64,000 nt of DNA from Burkholderia territorii (GCF_902833055.1 NZ_CADFEJ010000005.1:186001-250000); one strand, 5' to 3'; positions 27,065-36,128 are shown, numbered from the stretch's first letter. Numbers and translations are program-made. The notes: generated from the letters alone by a model not told the origin.

Positions 27065-27901
27065 TTACGACTCGATGAAGGCCAGCAGATCGGCGTTCAG
27101 CACGTCGGCATTGACCGTCAGCATCCCGTGCGAATAGCCCGGATACGTCTTCAGCGTGCCGTTCTTCAGCAGCTTGACCGACTTCAGCGCCGAATCCGCG
27201 ATCGGCACGATCTGGTCGTCTTCGCCGTGCAGCACCAGCGTCGGCACCGAGATCGACCGCAGGTCTTCGGTCTGGTCCGTTTCAGAGAACGCCTTGATGC
27301 CGTCGTAGTGCGCCTTCGCGCCGCCGATCATGCCCTGGCGCCACCAGTTCTGGATCACGCCCTGATGCACCACCGCGCCCGGCCGGTTGAAGCCATAGAA
27401 CGGGCCGGACGGCACGTCCAGGAAGAACTGCGCGCGGTTGTCGGCGAGCGCCTTGCGGAAGCCGTCGAACACCTCGAGCGGCAGACCTTCCGGGTTCGCG
27501 TCCGTCTTCAGCATCAGCGGCGGCACCGCGCTGACCAGCACCGCCTTCGCGACGCGCCCTGCCGGTTCGCCGTGGCGAGCCACGTAGCGCGCGACTTCGC
27601 CGCCGCCGGTCGAGTGGCCGACGTGAACCGCGTTGCGCAGGTCGAGCGCTTCCACCACCGCGAACGCGTCCGCCGCGTAGTGATCCATGTCGTGGCCGTC
27701 GGAAACCTGCGTGGACCGGCCGTGGCCGCGACGATCGTGCGCAACCACGCGATAGCCCTTCTGGACGAAGAACAGCATCTGGGCATCCCAGTCGTCGGAA
27801 GACAGCGGCCAGCCATGGTGGAACATGATCGGGCGCGCATCCTTCGGGCCCCAGTCCTTGTAGAAGATGTCGACATTGTCCTTCGTGGTGATGTACGGCA
27901 T
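27065..27901 (-). CDS. Alpha/beta hydrolase, non-haem chloroperoxidase type
   Basis: The 278-residue enzyme begins MPYITTKDNVDIFYKDWGPK. It has the alpha/beta-hydrolase oxyanion block MFHHGWPLSSDDWD, the nucleophile elbow VGHSTGGGEVARY, the acid VLHGEDDQIVP and the catalytic His in YPGYSHGM. This combination is typical of cofactor-free bacterial chloroperoxidases/perhydrolases, which are esterases able to form peracids. AAAGGAGCC precedes the ATG. The frame is open to 27991, but the family start is at 27901. It lies downstream of a short-chain dehydrogenase on the same strand, separated by 333 bp without a gene. Confidence 0.93.
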   Translation of the reverse strand: MPYITTKDNVDIFYKDWGPKDARPIMFHHGWPLSSDDWDAQMLFFVQKGYRVVAHDRRGHGRSTQVSDGHDMDHYAADAFAVVEALDLRNAVHVGHSTGGGEVARYVARHGEPAGRVAKAVLVSAVPPLMLKTDANPEGLPLEVFDGFRKALADNRAQFFLDVPSGPFYGFNRPGAVVHQGVIQNWWRQGMIGGAKAHYDGIKAFSETDQTEDLRSISVPTLVLHGEDDQIVPIADSALKSVKLLKNGTLKTYPGYSHGMLTVNADVLNADLLAFIES

Positions 27902-28234
27902 GGCTGCAGGCTCCTTTGGGGTAGGTGAACGTCGCGTGCCGGCCGTCCACCCGGGCGGGTGTCGGTGACGAACCGCGGCGCGGCGGCACACCGCGCCGGT
28001 CGACGCGGCACTCCAGTGTTGTAGCGGAAAACCGCGACTATGTCATGAAGCCAAATTGCATGCGTGGAGCGTGGTTCCCCCAAGCAACCGCGACGTGCTG
28101 CAACATCACGCGACCACTTGCCGCGTTCGTCGCCGGTCCGCACGGGCACACCGTCGAAGCGGTGCGCCCGCGCCGCCAGGCCAGACATGCAACGCAACCC
28201 GCCGTACCGCTCGTCGCGCACGAGCGATCGCGCG
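27902..28234. other. Intergenic region upstream of the hydrolase
   Basis: 333 bp between the dehydrogenase stop and the hydrolase start, both minus. Open frames here are shadows. It should hold the hydrolase promoter. No clear consensus or repeat was identified. Confidence 0.4.
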
Positions 28235-29068
28235 TCATCCGTCCGTCGATACGGTCAGCTCCTCCCATGTGCGGATTTCGTCTTCCAGCGCCGACCATTT
28301 GGCGCGCACCAGCCGGAGCGCATCGCTGCCGAGCAGCAAATGGGCAGGCGGATGGTCCGCCTCGATGATCGCGAGCATCGCGCGCGCAGCCTTCGCGGGA
28401 TCGCCAGGCTGCCGGCCGCTCTTCTCCTCGCGCGCCTGGCGGATCGGGTCGAACAGCGCGTCGTAATCGGCGATCGAACGCGGTGTGCGCGTCATCGAAC
28501 GGCCGGCCCAGTCGGTGCGGAACGAGCCTGGCGCCACCGCCGTCACCGCGATGCCGAACGGCGCGAGCTCCTTGCCGAGCGTCTCGGAAATGCCTTCGAG
28601 CGCGAACTTGCTGCCGCAGTAATAGGCGATGCCCGGCATCGTGATGTGGCCGCCCATCGACGTGATGTTGAGGATCCGGCCGCGCCGGCGCTTCCGCATG
28701 AACGGCACGACGGCCTTCATCATCGCGACGGCGCCGAATACGTTCACGTCGAACTGTCGACGCATCTCCGACAGCGGCGACTCCTCCATGATGCCTTCGT
28801 GCCCGTAGCCCGCGTTGTTCACCAGCACGTCGACGGGCCCGACGCTCGCCTCGATTTCCGCGACCACGCCGTCGATGCGCGCGAAGTCGGTCACGTCGAG
28901 CACGCGCCCGATGGCCGCATGCGGGGACAGCGCGTCGAACGCCTGTTTCGCCGCTTCGCTTCTCACGGTGCCGACCACCGTATGTCCGGCGGCCAGCGCC
29001 GCTTGCGCGAGCGCCCGGCCGAAGCCGCTGCTGACGCCGGTGATGAGCATGATGTTGCCGGATGCCAT
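28235..29068 (-). CDS. Short-chain dehydrogenase/reductase
   Basis: The 277-residue classical SDR has the cofactor motif TGVSSGFG (T-G-x3-G-x-G, residues 10-17), the NNAG motif (VLVNNAGYG), Ser in NITSMGGH and the active-site Y-x3-K in YYCGSKFALEG. An Arg after the first beta strand (TVRSEA) suggests NADP(H) preference. The substrate is unknown. It is divergent from an AraC-type regulator starting 94 bp away, a common arrangement in which the regulator controls the SDR. Confidence 0.93.
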   Translation of the reverse strand: MASGNIMLITGVSSGFGRALAQAALAAGHTVVGTVRSEAAKQAFDALSPHAAIGRVLDVTDFARIDGVVAEIEASVGPVDVLVNNAGYGHEGIMEESPLSEMRRQFDVNVFGAVAMMKAVVPFMRKRRRGRILNITSMGGHITMPGIAYYCGSKFALEGISETLGKELAPFGIAVTAVAPGSFRTDWAGRSMTRTPRSIADYDALFDPIRQAREEKSGRQPGDPAKAARAMLAIIEADHPPAHLLLGSDALRLVRAKWSALEDEIRTWEELTVSTDG

Positions 29069-29162
29069 GTGAGCTTCTCCCGAATGTCGATCGAAGCATG
29101 CATACTAGTCTTGCGAACCACTCCGAATAAGTCCGATTACGCTGAATTTCTTGCCTGAAACT

Positions 29163-30134
29163 ATGAGCACCGCACCCGCGTCGTCCTGCCCTCCGTTGCC
29201 CGCCGCGCGCGGCCGCCAACGGCTGATCGCGTTGCTGCATGCGTTGGCGCCGAACGAGGGCTACAACCTGACCGCACTGCCCAGCGTGCGCATCCTGCGT
29301 TCGAACCGTGCGCTATCCCGCACGCCCGTGCTGTACGACCCGGGCATCGTGATCGTGTGCCAGGGCAGCAAGCGCGGCTATTTCGGGGGCGAACGCTACC
29401 TGTACGACGAAGATCATTACCTGGCCGTATCGGTGCCCGTACCGTTCAGCATGGAAACCGATGCAACGGCGGAGCGTCCGCTGCTCGCGCTGTATCTGCA
29501 CCTCGATTTCCCGATGGCCGCCGAACTGGCCGCGCAGATCGATCGCGAGGGGATCCCCGAACCCGTGCAGGCGCCGAGAAGCATGATGTCGACGCAAATG
29601 GACGACGCGATGCACGCGACCGTGCTGCGCTTCGTCGAGGCGATGTACCGGCCGCTCGAAGCGGCGGTGCTCGGCCCCGGGCTGCTGCGCGAACTGTATT
29701 TCCGCGTGCTCACCGGCGCGCAAGGCAGCGCGATGAGAAACGCGCTGGCGATGCGCGGGCAGTTCGGCCGGATCGGTCGTGCGTTGCGCCTGATCCACGC
29801 CGATTACGCGCAGGCGCTCGACGTGACGCAACTGGCCGCCGAGGCCGGCATGAGCGTGCCGAGCTTCCATAGCCACTTCAAGGCGGTCACGCAGGTGTCG
29901 CCGATGCAGTACCTGAAGTCGACGCGGCTGCACCAGGCGCGCCTGTTGATGGTGCGCCAGGATCTGACCGCGGAGGCGGCCGGCCATGCGGTCGGCTATA
30001 CGAGCGCGTCGCAGTTCAGCCGGGAATTCAAGCGGCTGTTCGGCGCGACGCCCGCGCAGGAGGCCAGGCGCATGCGCGCGCAGTTCGCGATTCCGGCGGC
30101 GTTCGACGATGCGGTGTACGTGTCGTCGCATTGA
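29163..30134 (+). CDS. AraC-family regulator with N-terminal AraC_N (cupin-like) domain
   Basis: The 323-residue regulator has an N-terminal sensor domain (VLYDPGIVIVCQGSKRGYFG, YLAVSVPVPFSMETDAT) and a C-terminal pair of helix-turn-helices. The first helix pair is in LDVTQLAAEAGMSVPSFHSHFKAVTQ. The second is in AGHAVGYTSASQFSREFKRLFGATPAQEARR, the normal AraC signature. ATG 29163 is preferred over the upstream TTG at 29151. It is divergent from the SDR gene and probably controls it. It is convergent with the aldose epimerase (27 bp). Confidence 0.93.
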   Translation: MSTAPASSCPPLPAARGRQRLIALLHALAPNEGYNLTALPSVRILRSNRALSRTPVLYDPGIVIVCQGSKRGYFGGERYLYDEDHYLAVSVPVPFSMETDATAERPLLALYLHLDFPMAAELAAQIDREGIPEPVQAPRSMMSTQMDDAMHATVLRFVEAMYRPLEAAVLGPGLLRELYFRVLTGAQGSAMRNALAMRGQFGRIGRALRLIHADYAQALDVTQLAAEAGMSVPSFHSHFKAVTQVSPMQYLKSTRLHQARLLMVRQDLTAEAAGHAVGYTSASQFSREFKRLFGATPAQEARRMRAQFAIPAAFDDAVYVSSH

Positions 30135-30161
30135 CACGCCGCTGGCCGCTTCACGGGCGCG

Positions 30162-31325
30162 TCACCGCGCGCCTACCTTCCACACGGTCACTTCGTGCAA
30201 CGTCTGGCCCGGCTTGAGCACCGTCGTCGGGAACGACGGATGATTCGGCGAATCGGGAAAATGCTCGGCTTCCAGCGCGAACGCGTCGGTCTGCCGGTAA
30301 ACCGTACCGCCCTTGCCCGCGACGCTGCCGTTCAAACCGTTCGACGTATAGAACTGCAGCCCCGGCTGCGTGGTGTACACCTCGATGAAGCGCCCCGACG
30401 CCGGGTCGTATGCACGCGCGGCAAACGCGGGGGCCGGCTGCCCGCCCTGGTCGAGCACCCAGTTCTGATCGTAGCCGTGCGCGAGCACGAGCTGCGCATA
30501 CCCGTCGCGCAAATGTGCGCCGATCGGCGTCAATTCGCGCAGGTCCATCGGCGTGCCCGTCACGCTCGCGAGCTCGCCGGTCGGAATCGACGTCGCATCG
30601 GTCGGCGTGAAGCGCGACGCGGCGATCTGGATCAGCTGCCGCTCGACACTGCCGCCGTCCTGTCCGGCCAGATTGAAATAGCTGTGATTGGTCAGGTTGA
30701 CGACGGTGTCCTTGTCCGTCGTCGCGCGATAGTCGATGCGAACCAGGTTGTCGCGTGTCAGCGTGTAGGTCACGTCCACCGTCAACGTGCCGGGGAAACC
30801 GTTCTCGCCGTCGGGGCTGACGTAACGCAGCGTCACGCTCGAACCGCTCCCGTCGCCGTGCGTGCCGGTCACCGTCCAGACCTTCGCGTCGAAGCTGGCG
30901 GGGCCGCCGTGCAGCGTATTCGGCGGATCGTTGACGGGCAGCGTCCACGTCTTGCCGTCGAGCGTGAAGCGGCCGCGCGCGATGCGGTTTGCATAGCGGC
31001 CGATCAGCGCGCCGAAATGGATGTTGCCGTTGTGCGCTTCGTAGTCGCGCAGCGAATCGAAGCCGAGAACCACGTCGGCAACCTTGCCCGCGCGGTCCGG
31101 CACGTCGAGCGCGGTCACGATGCCGCCGTACGTGATGATCTTCAGCGTCACGCCGTGCGCATTGGCGAGCGTGTACTGGCTTACCGCTTGTCCGGCCGCG
31201 GTGGTGCCGTAGTCCGCGCGGCCGATCGATACGTCAGGGGCCGCCGATGCGGCACTCGCGCCAAGGGCGAAAGTTGCGAACACACCAAGTGCGAGCAGCG
31301 GGCGCCGCGGCAAGATTCGGTTCAT
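30162..31325 (-). CDS. galM: Exported aldose 1-epimerase (mutarotase)
   Basis: The 387-residue GalM-fold enzyme interconverts anomers of an aldose. A signal peptide (RRPLLALGVFATFALGASAASAAPD) places it in the periplasm. Family blocks are LKIITYGGIVTALDVPDRAG, FGALIGRYANRIARGRF, NTLHGGPASFDAKVW, VNLTNHSYFNLAG with the catalytic His, YDQNWVL and LEAEHFPDSPNHPSFPTTVL with the catalytic Glu. GGAGG precedes ATG 31325. It is divergent from a kinase-permease pair and next to deoC and a DeoR-type gene. A DeoM-like role, mutarotation of 2-deoxyribose before uptake, is inferred from that context. Confidence 0.93.
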   Translation of the reverse strand: MNRILPRRPLLALGVFATFALGASAASAAPDVSIGRADYGTTAAGQAVSQYTLANAHGVTLKIITYGGIVTALDVPDRAGKVADVVLGFDSLRDYEAHNGNIHFGALIGRYANRIARGRFTLDGKTWTLPVNDPPNTLHGGPASFDAKVWTVTGTHGDGSGSSVTLRYVSPDGENGFPGTLTVDVTYTLTRDNLVRIDYRATTDKDTVVNLTNHSYFNLAGQDGGSVERQLIQIAASRFTPTDATSIPTGELASVTGTPMDLRELTPIGAHLRDGYAQLVLAHGYDQNWVLDQGGQPAPAFAARAYDPASGRFIEVYTTQPGLQFYTSNGLNGSVAGKGGTVYRQTDAFALEAEHFPDSPNHPSFPTTVLKPGQTLHEVTVWKVGAR

Positions 31326-31629
31326 GAGAAACCTCCGGAGCGTCTTCGTGCGTAGCGCCGCGCAATTTGCATGCCTGCGCGGCGTGCAGCGACACGCCGG
31401 CGTCATCACGATCACGACGACGATCGCGGTGGTCAGCGTCCACGTGAGGAGCGTCGATACCAGCACTGCCCGACGGTGATTCGCGCAGCATGTTCGGCCA
31501 CCACTCCCACATAGTGAGCCGTCTCACATCATAAGATTGCATTCTCACATTTATTGTGATTTTATTCTCACTCGTGACGGCCACCGCTCATCGCGCAAAC
31601 AGGCCGCCCATTCCAGGGAAGAGACACAG
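31326..31629. other. Divergent control region galM / kinase
   Basis: About 300 bp without a gene. The left part is GC-rich. The right part (31500-31575) is AT-rich and holds phased TCTCAC boxes. GGAAGAG at about 31617 serves as the kinase ribosome binding site. Confidence 0.5.
31514..31571. promoter_or_regulatory. Phased TCTCAC operator array
   Basis: TCTCAC occurs at 31522, 31543 and 31566 (spacings 21 and 23 bp, about two helical turns). The first copy also forms the inverted repeat GTGAG-4 nt-CTCAC (31514-31527). The sites lie in the AT-rich control region between galM and the ribokinase-family gene and are good candidates for binding by the nearby DeoR-type repressor. Confidence 0.5.
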
Positions 31630-32556
31630 ATGGAGACAATCGCCGTCATCGGCAGCAACATGGTCGACCTCGTGACCTACGTCACGCGCATGCCCGCCCG
31701 CGGCGAAACGCTCGAGGCACCGAGCTTCGCGCTCGGCTGCGGCGGCAAGGGCGCAAACCAGGCCGTCGCGGCCGCGCGCCTCGGCGCGCGTGTCGTGATG
31801 GTCACGAAGGTCGGCGACGACGTGTTCGCCGACAACACGATCCGCAACTTCGAGCGCGAAGGCATCGACACGACGCACGTGCGCAAGGTCGCCGGCGTGC
31901 CGAGCGGTGTCGCGCCGATCTTCGTCGAGCCCGATTCGAGCAACAGCATCCTGATCGTCAAGGGCGCGAACCGACACCTGCGCCCCGCCGACATCGACGC
32001 GGCCGCGCCGAAGCTCGTCGAATGCGCGCTGATCGTGCTGCAGCTCGAGATCGAGCTCGACACCGTCTATCACGCAATCGACTTCGGCGCACGACACGGC
32101 ATTCCGGTGCTGCTGAACCCCGCGCCCGCGGTCGCCGGCCTCGATTTCGAGCGGATCCGTTCCGTCGAATTCTTCGTGCCGAACGAGACCGAACTCGCGA
32201 TCGTATCGGGCATGCCGGTCGATTCGCGCGACAGCGCGACACGTGCTGCCGAATCGCTGGTCGCACGCGGGCTGAAGCAGGTGCTCGTCACGCTCGGCAG
32301 CGACGGCTCGCTGCTGGTATCGCGCAACGGCGCCCGGCACGTGGCCGGCGTGCAGGTCGACGCGCGCGACACCACGGGCGCCGGCGACGCGTACATCGGC
32401 TGCTTCGCACGCTGCTACGCGGCAACGGGCGATGCGATCGACGCGATGCGTTACGCGTCGGCCTACGCCGCCCATTCGGTCACGGGCCTCGGCACGCAGC
32501 AGTCGTACGCCGACGCCGCGACCTTCGAACGCTTCCTGCGCGACGCCACCCGCTGA
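31630..32556 (+). CDS. Ribokinase-family sugar kinase (probable deoxyribokinase)
   Basis: The 308-residue PfkB/ribokinase-family enzyme begins METIAVIGSNMVDLVTYVTR. It has the substrate-loop GGKGANQAVAAARLGA and the catalytic and anion-hole motif DTTGAGDAY near residues 245-253. These kinases phosphorylate ribose, deoxyribose or nucleosides with ATP. The context (permease, DeoR-type repressor, deoC, mutarotase) points to 2-deoxy-D-ribose 5-phosphate formation, the DeoK role. Biochemical specificity cannot be read from the sequence. GGAAGAG precedes ATG 31630, and the upstream open frame is not conserved. The permease follows after 43 bp. Confidence 0.9.
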   Translation: METIAVIGSNMVDLVTYVTRMPARGETLEAPSFALGCGGKGANQAVAAARLGARVVMVTKVGDDVFADNTIRNFEREGIDTTHVRKVAGVPSGVAPIFVEPDSSNSILIVKGANRHLRPADIDAAAPKLVECALIVLQLEIELDTVYHAIDFGARHGIPVLLNPAPAVAGLDFERIRSVEFFVPNETELAIVSGMPVDSRDSATRAAESLVARGLKQVLVTLGSDGSLLVSRNGARHVAGVQVDARDTTGAGDAYIGCFARCYAATGDAIDAMRYASAYAAHSVTGLGTQQSYADAATFERFLRDATR

Positions 32557-32599
32557 ACGGCGCCGTCCATCGACGAGACCATCCGGGAAGGAGACACCC

Positions 32600-33973
32600 A
32601 TGAGCCGAGCCAGAATCGAACACACGCCCGACGGCTACTACCTGAACCGCACGCCCCTCTTCGCGTTCACGCTGCTGTGCTGCCTGTTCGCGCTGTGGGG
32701 CACCGCGGCCAACCTGAACGACGTGCTGATCGCGCAATTCAAGAAATCGTTCTTCCTGTCGGATTTCGAATCGGCATTCGTGCAGTCCGCGTTCTATCTC
32801 GGCTACTTCTTCCTCGCGATTCCCGCCGCGACCGTCGTGAAGAAGTTCAGCTACAAGACGACTATCCTCATCGGCCTGCTGCTCTACACGACCGGCTGCC
32901 TGCTGTTCTTCCCGGCCGCGTCGATGGCGAAGTACGGGATGTTCCTCGTCGCGCTGTTCGTGATCGCGGCGGGTCTGTCGTTCCTCGAGACGGCATCGAA
33001 CTCGTATTCGACGCTGATGGGCCCGCGCGACACCAGCACGCGCCGCCTGAACATCTCGCAGACGTTCTATCCGTTCGGCGCGATGGCGGGCGTCTACATG
33101 GGCAGCTTCCTGATCTTCAAGGAAGGCGACGCATCGCACGCGCAGCTCGCGGCGATGTCCGCGGCCGACGCGCACCTGCATCAGCTCGCGATGATCCAGG
33201 CGACACTCGAACCGTACAAGTGGCTGATCGTCGTGCTCGTGGCCGTATTCGTCGTATTCGCGCTGACGCCCTACCCGGCCTGCAAGGGCAACGGCTCGAA
33301 CGCGGCTACGCACCGGGTCGACGCGCGCGGCACGCTCGCGCGCCTCGCCGGCAACCGGCGCTTCGTCGCGGGCGTCGTCGCGCAGTTCCTGTACGTGGGC
33401 GCGCAGGTCGGCGTATGGAGCTTCACGATCCGGCTCGCGATGCAGATCGGCGGCCTGAACGAGCGCGGTGCATCGCGCTACCTGCTCGCGACCTTCTTCG
33501 CGTTCTTCGTCGGCAAGCTGATCGCGACGCTCGTGATGAAGCGCGTCGGCCCGGCCAAGGTGCTGATCGTGTACGGCGTGCTGTGCATCGCGCTGCTCGC
33601 GTATACGATCGGCGTGCACGACATCAGCGCCGTCTACGCGGCAGTGTGCGTGAGCGTGTTCCTGGGGCCGTGCTGGCCGACGATCTACGGCCTGACGATC
33701 GACGGCCTCGGCAAGGACACCGAATACGGCGGCTCGATCCTCGTGATGAGCATCGTCGGCGGCGCGGTCGTGCCGCTGATCCAGGGGCTGATCTCCGATC
33801 ACACCGGCGGCAACATGCAGCTCGCGTTCGTCGTGCCGCTCGCGTGCTTCGTCGTGATCGTCCACTACGGGTTCTACTGCCTGCGCCACCTGCCGGCGGC
33901 GATGCCCGCCACGGCAGCCGACGGCGGCGCATCCGCGCGCTACGCCGACACGCGCAACACGTCAGGCGCCTGA
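32600..33973 (+). CDS. FucP-type sugar/H+ symporter (MFS), probable deoxyribose permease
   Basis: The 457-residue inner-membrane protein has about 12 helices and belongs to the fucose/glucose/galactose symporter branch of the major facilitator superfamily. Family blocks are LFALWGTAANLNDVLIAQFK in helix 1, FYLGYFFLAIPAATVVKKFSYK, LETASNSYSTLMGPRDTSTRRLNISQTFYPFGAMAG and LGPCWPTIYGLTIDGLGKDTEYGGS. It is the second gene of the operon after the kinase. By neighbourhood it is likely a DeoP-like importer of 2-deoxyribose. AAGGAG precedes ATG 32600. It is convergent with the deoR-type gene. Confidence 0.92.
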   Translation: MSRARIEHTPDGYYLNRTPLFAFTLLCCLFALWGTAANLNDVLIAQFKKSFFLSDFESAFVQSAFYLGYFFLAIPAATVVKKFSYKTTILIGLLLYTTGCLLFFPAASMAKYGMFLVALFVIAAGLSFLETASNSYSTLMGPRDTSTRRLNISQTFYPFGAMAGVYMGSFLIFKEGDASHAQLAAMSAADAHLHQLAMIQATLEPYKWLIVVLVAVFVVFALTPYPACKGNGSNAATHRVDARGTLARLAGNRRFVAGVVAQFLYVGAQVGVWSFTIRLAMQIGGLNERGASRYLLATFFAFFVGKLIATLVMKRVGPAKVLIVYGVLCIALLAYTIGVHDISAVYAAVCVSVFLGPCWPTIYGLTIDGLGKDTEYGGSILVMSIVGGAVVPLIQGLISDHTGGNMQLAFVVPLACFVVIVHYGFYCLRHLPAAMPATAADGGASARYADTRNTSGA

Positions 33974-34014
33974 CGGTGCGACGCGAGATCGACCAGCGGC
34001 GCCGCCATTGCGCA

Positions 34015-34785
34015 TCAGGTCACGAGTGCGATGCCGTGTTCGCGGATCGCCGTCTCGTACCGGCGGCTCAACTGCCCGTCGGAGATCACGTAGTTGAAGT
34101 CGGTCAGGTCGGCGAAGTAGGCGGCGCGCACTTCGTCGAACTTCGTGTGATCGACGAGCAGGAAGCGGTTCTGCGCACGCGCCATCACCTTCTTCTTCGC
34201 GTCGACCTCGTGGAAGTTGAAGCAGGTGACGCCGCATCGGTCGCTGACGCCGGCCGCCGAGATGAACGCCTTCGACACGCGCACCGTGTCGAGGATGCCC
34301 GTCTCCGCGACCGACTCGAACACCATGTTCTTGCGGTGATACACGCCGCCGCACAGGATCACGCTGCAATGCGGTTTCTGCTGCAGCTTCGCGAACACGT
34401 TCAGCGAATTGCAGACGGCGGTGAATTCGAGGTCGTCGGGAATGAAGTCGATGATGAACGGCGTGGTCGAGCCGCAATCGACGAAGATCGTGTCGCCCGT
34501 CTTCACGAACTGCGCGGCGAGCTTGCCGATGCGGCGCTTCTCCTCGGTTTGCCGATTGTTTTCGGCGCTGATCAGGTATTCGCCGATGTCGCTGCGCTGC
34601 GCGGCGAAATGGCGCGTCACGTAGCCGCCGATCAGGCTGAGGCCGTGCGGGTTGTCCGCGAGATCGCGGCGGATCGTCATTTCCGACACGCCGAACAGTT
34701 CGGCGACTTCCTTCAGATGAATCGCGTTCTGCCCTTGCAGCACGTTCATCAGCGTCTTGATCCGTTCGCCCTTCTTCGTTTCCAT
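34015..34785 (-). CDS. deoR: DeoR/GlpR-family transcriptional repressor
   Basis: The 256-residue regulator has a DeoR-type N-terminal helix-turn-helix (METKKGERIKTLMNVLQGQN, VAELFGVSEMTIRRDLA, residues 1-50). Its sugar-phosphate-binding C-terminal domain has FVDCGSTTPFIIDF, VILCGGVYHRKNMVF and VDHTKFDEVRAAYF. The effector is typically a phosphorylated sugar, here plausibly deoxyribose 5-phosphate. ATG 34785 fits the family, while the frame is open to 34911. It is divergent from deoC, with two short palindromes in between, and probably controls both deoC and the kinase-permease-mutarotase set. The symbol is by family and context. Confidence 0.88.
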   Translation of the reverse strand: METKKGERIKTLMNVLQGQNAIHLKEVAELFGVSEMTIRRDLADNPHGLSLIGGYVTRHFAAQRSDIGEYLISAENNRQTEEKRRIGKLAAQFVKTGDTIFVDCGSTTPFIIDFIPDDLEFTAVCNSLNVFAKLQQKPHCSVILCGGVYHRKNMVFESVAETGILDTVRVSKAFISAAGVSDRCGVTCFNFHEVDAKKKVMARAQNRFLLVDHTKFDEVRAAYFADLTDFNYVISDGQLSRRYETAIREHGIALVT

Positions 34786-34857
34786 GCCCGTATCCTGCCT
34801 GCCCGTGCCGTGCGTCGCTCGTCGTGCCGGGCTCGCAGGCCCGGCCGGAATGTCGTA

Positions 34858-34884
34858 TTTGTAACAAACCGATGTGAAAACATC
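34858..34884. promoter_or_regulatory. Two short palindromes between deoR and deoC
   Basis: TTTGTAACAAA (34858-34868, 5-bp arms around one base) and GATGT-4 nt-ACATC (34871-34884) lie side by side in the 146-bp divergent region. They are candidate operators for the DeoR-type repressor. Confidence 0.45.
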
Positions 34885-34931
34885 AACTTTCCGTGTACCT
34901 TTTCGGCACACGATTCGTGGAGTCCCGACAC

Positions 34932-35612
34932 ATGCCGCTTTCCAACGCCCAGCTCGCCCAAACCATCGATCACACGCTGCTCGCGCCCGACGCCAGCGAC
35001 GCGCAGATCCGCGAACTCTGCCGCCAGGCGGCCGAACATCGCTTCTACTCGGTCTGCGTGAACTCGGCGAACGTGCCGCTTGCCGCGCTCGAGCTGGCCG
35101 GCACCGGCGTGCTCGTCTGTGCGGTGGTCGGCTTCCCGCTCGGCGCGGGATTGTCCGCCGCGAAGGCGTTCGAGGCGTCGGCCGCGATCGCGGCGGGTGC
35201 GCGCGAGATCGACATGGTGATCAACCTCGGCGCATTGAAGAGCGGCCGCGCCGACGACGTCAAGGCCGATATCGACGCGGTGCACCGCGCGTGCGCGGCG
35301 GTCCCGCTCAAGGTGATCCTCGAAACGGGATTGCTGACCGACGACGAGAAGGTGCGCGTGTGCGAGATGTGCCGCGACCTCGGCGTCGCGTTCGTGAAGA
35401 CGTCGACCGGCTTCGGTCACGGTGGCGCGAAATTGCAGGACGTCGCGCTGATGCGCCGCACGGTCGGCCCCGTGCTCGGCGTGAAGGCATCGGGCGGCGT
35501 GCGCGACCGTGCGACCGCGCTCGCGATGCTCGAAGCCGGCGCGACGCGGCTCGGCACGAGCTCGGGAGTGGCGATCGTGACCGACCAGGGCGGCAGCGAC
35601 GCGGCGTACTGA
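34932..35612 (+). CDS. deoC: Deoxyribose-phosphate aldolase
   Basis: The 226-residue class I aldolase cleaves 2-deoxy-D-ribose 5-phosphate to glyceraldehyde 3-phosphate and acetaldehyde. It begins [20 protein letters not shown] (the family TIDHTLL block). The Schiff-base lysine is in [10 protein letters not shown], the second active-site lysine in [10 protein letters not shown], and [14 protein letters not shown] lies between. The start at 34932 is preceded by GTGGAG. Divergent from the DeoR-type gene, it ends the deoxyribose set. Confidence 0.95.
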   Translation: MPLSNAQLAQTIDHTLLAPDASDAQIRELCRQAAEHRFYSVCVNSANVPLAALELAGTGVLVCAVVGFPLGAGLSAAKAFEASAAIAAGAREIDMVINLGALKSGRADDVKADIDAVHRACAAVPLKVILETGLLTDDEKVRVCEMCRDLGVAFVKTSTGFGHGGAKLQDVALMRRTVGPVLGVKASGGVRDRATALAMLEAGATRLGTSSGVAIVTDQGGSDAAY

Positions 35613-36128
35613 GCGATCGCGGCCGGCTCGATGTCGATCGTCACTTCGTCCTGCGGCTGCAGCCCGGACAGGAACGTCGGTGCCGGTACCACGGGTGTGT
35701 CGCTGTACGCGCGAACGTGGCTGCTCGCCGATGCGTTGGCCAATGTTGCGCCAGGCACCACGCGGGCGCAACGCGGCGTGTTCGTGGATTTGATGATGAT
35801 CCAGATCGCCGCGGCCGACGGCAGCACCGCAGTTGCTTGCGATGGTCACGCGGACGCTGCCGCGGGATCTGGCGGTGCTCCAAGCATAGGCGTGCCGCAA
35901 ACAGCGCTGACCATTTGGGACATTGCAATACGCACGCATCACGCCATTTCGTCGATTTTCTGCCTGCGGCTCCGGCACTTTCGTACTTCTGGTCAGCACT
36001 GACTGATCGGGAAATTCCGGGGCCGCTCGGCAATGCTTTGCGAGCCCGGTAGCGCCAAGCTCGCTCCGGACGAGACCATCGAAATCCTTGTTGATGCGAG
36101 TCGATGCTGCTGCCGTGCCCCGAGGTCG
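35613..36128. other. Unexplained convergent region between deoC and the parvulin gene
   Basis: About 515 bp. Open frames exist on both strands with moderately high third-position GC. On the minus strand 35417-35827 reads IIIKSTNTPRCARVVPGATL and SDTPVVPAPTFLSGLQPQDE; on the plus strand 35631-36002 starts MSIVTSSCGC. Neither matches a family I know. It may be a decayed gene. No terminator with a U-tract was found. Confidence 0.35.

Noticed and set aside
35631-36002. 123-codon plus-strand frame after deoC
   Set aside because: It has weaker third-position GC bias than neighbouring genes and no known motifs. The opposite strand is equally open, so neither frame was called.
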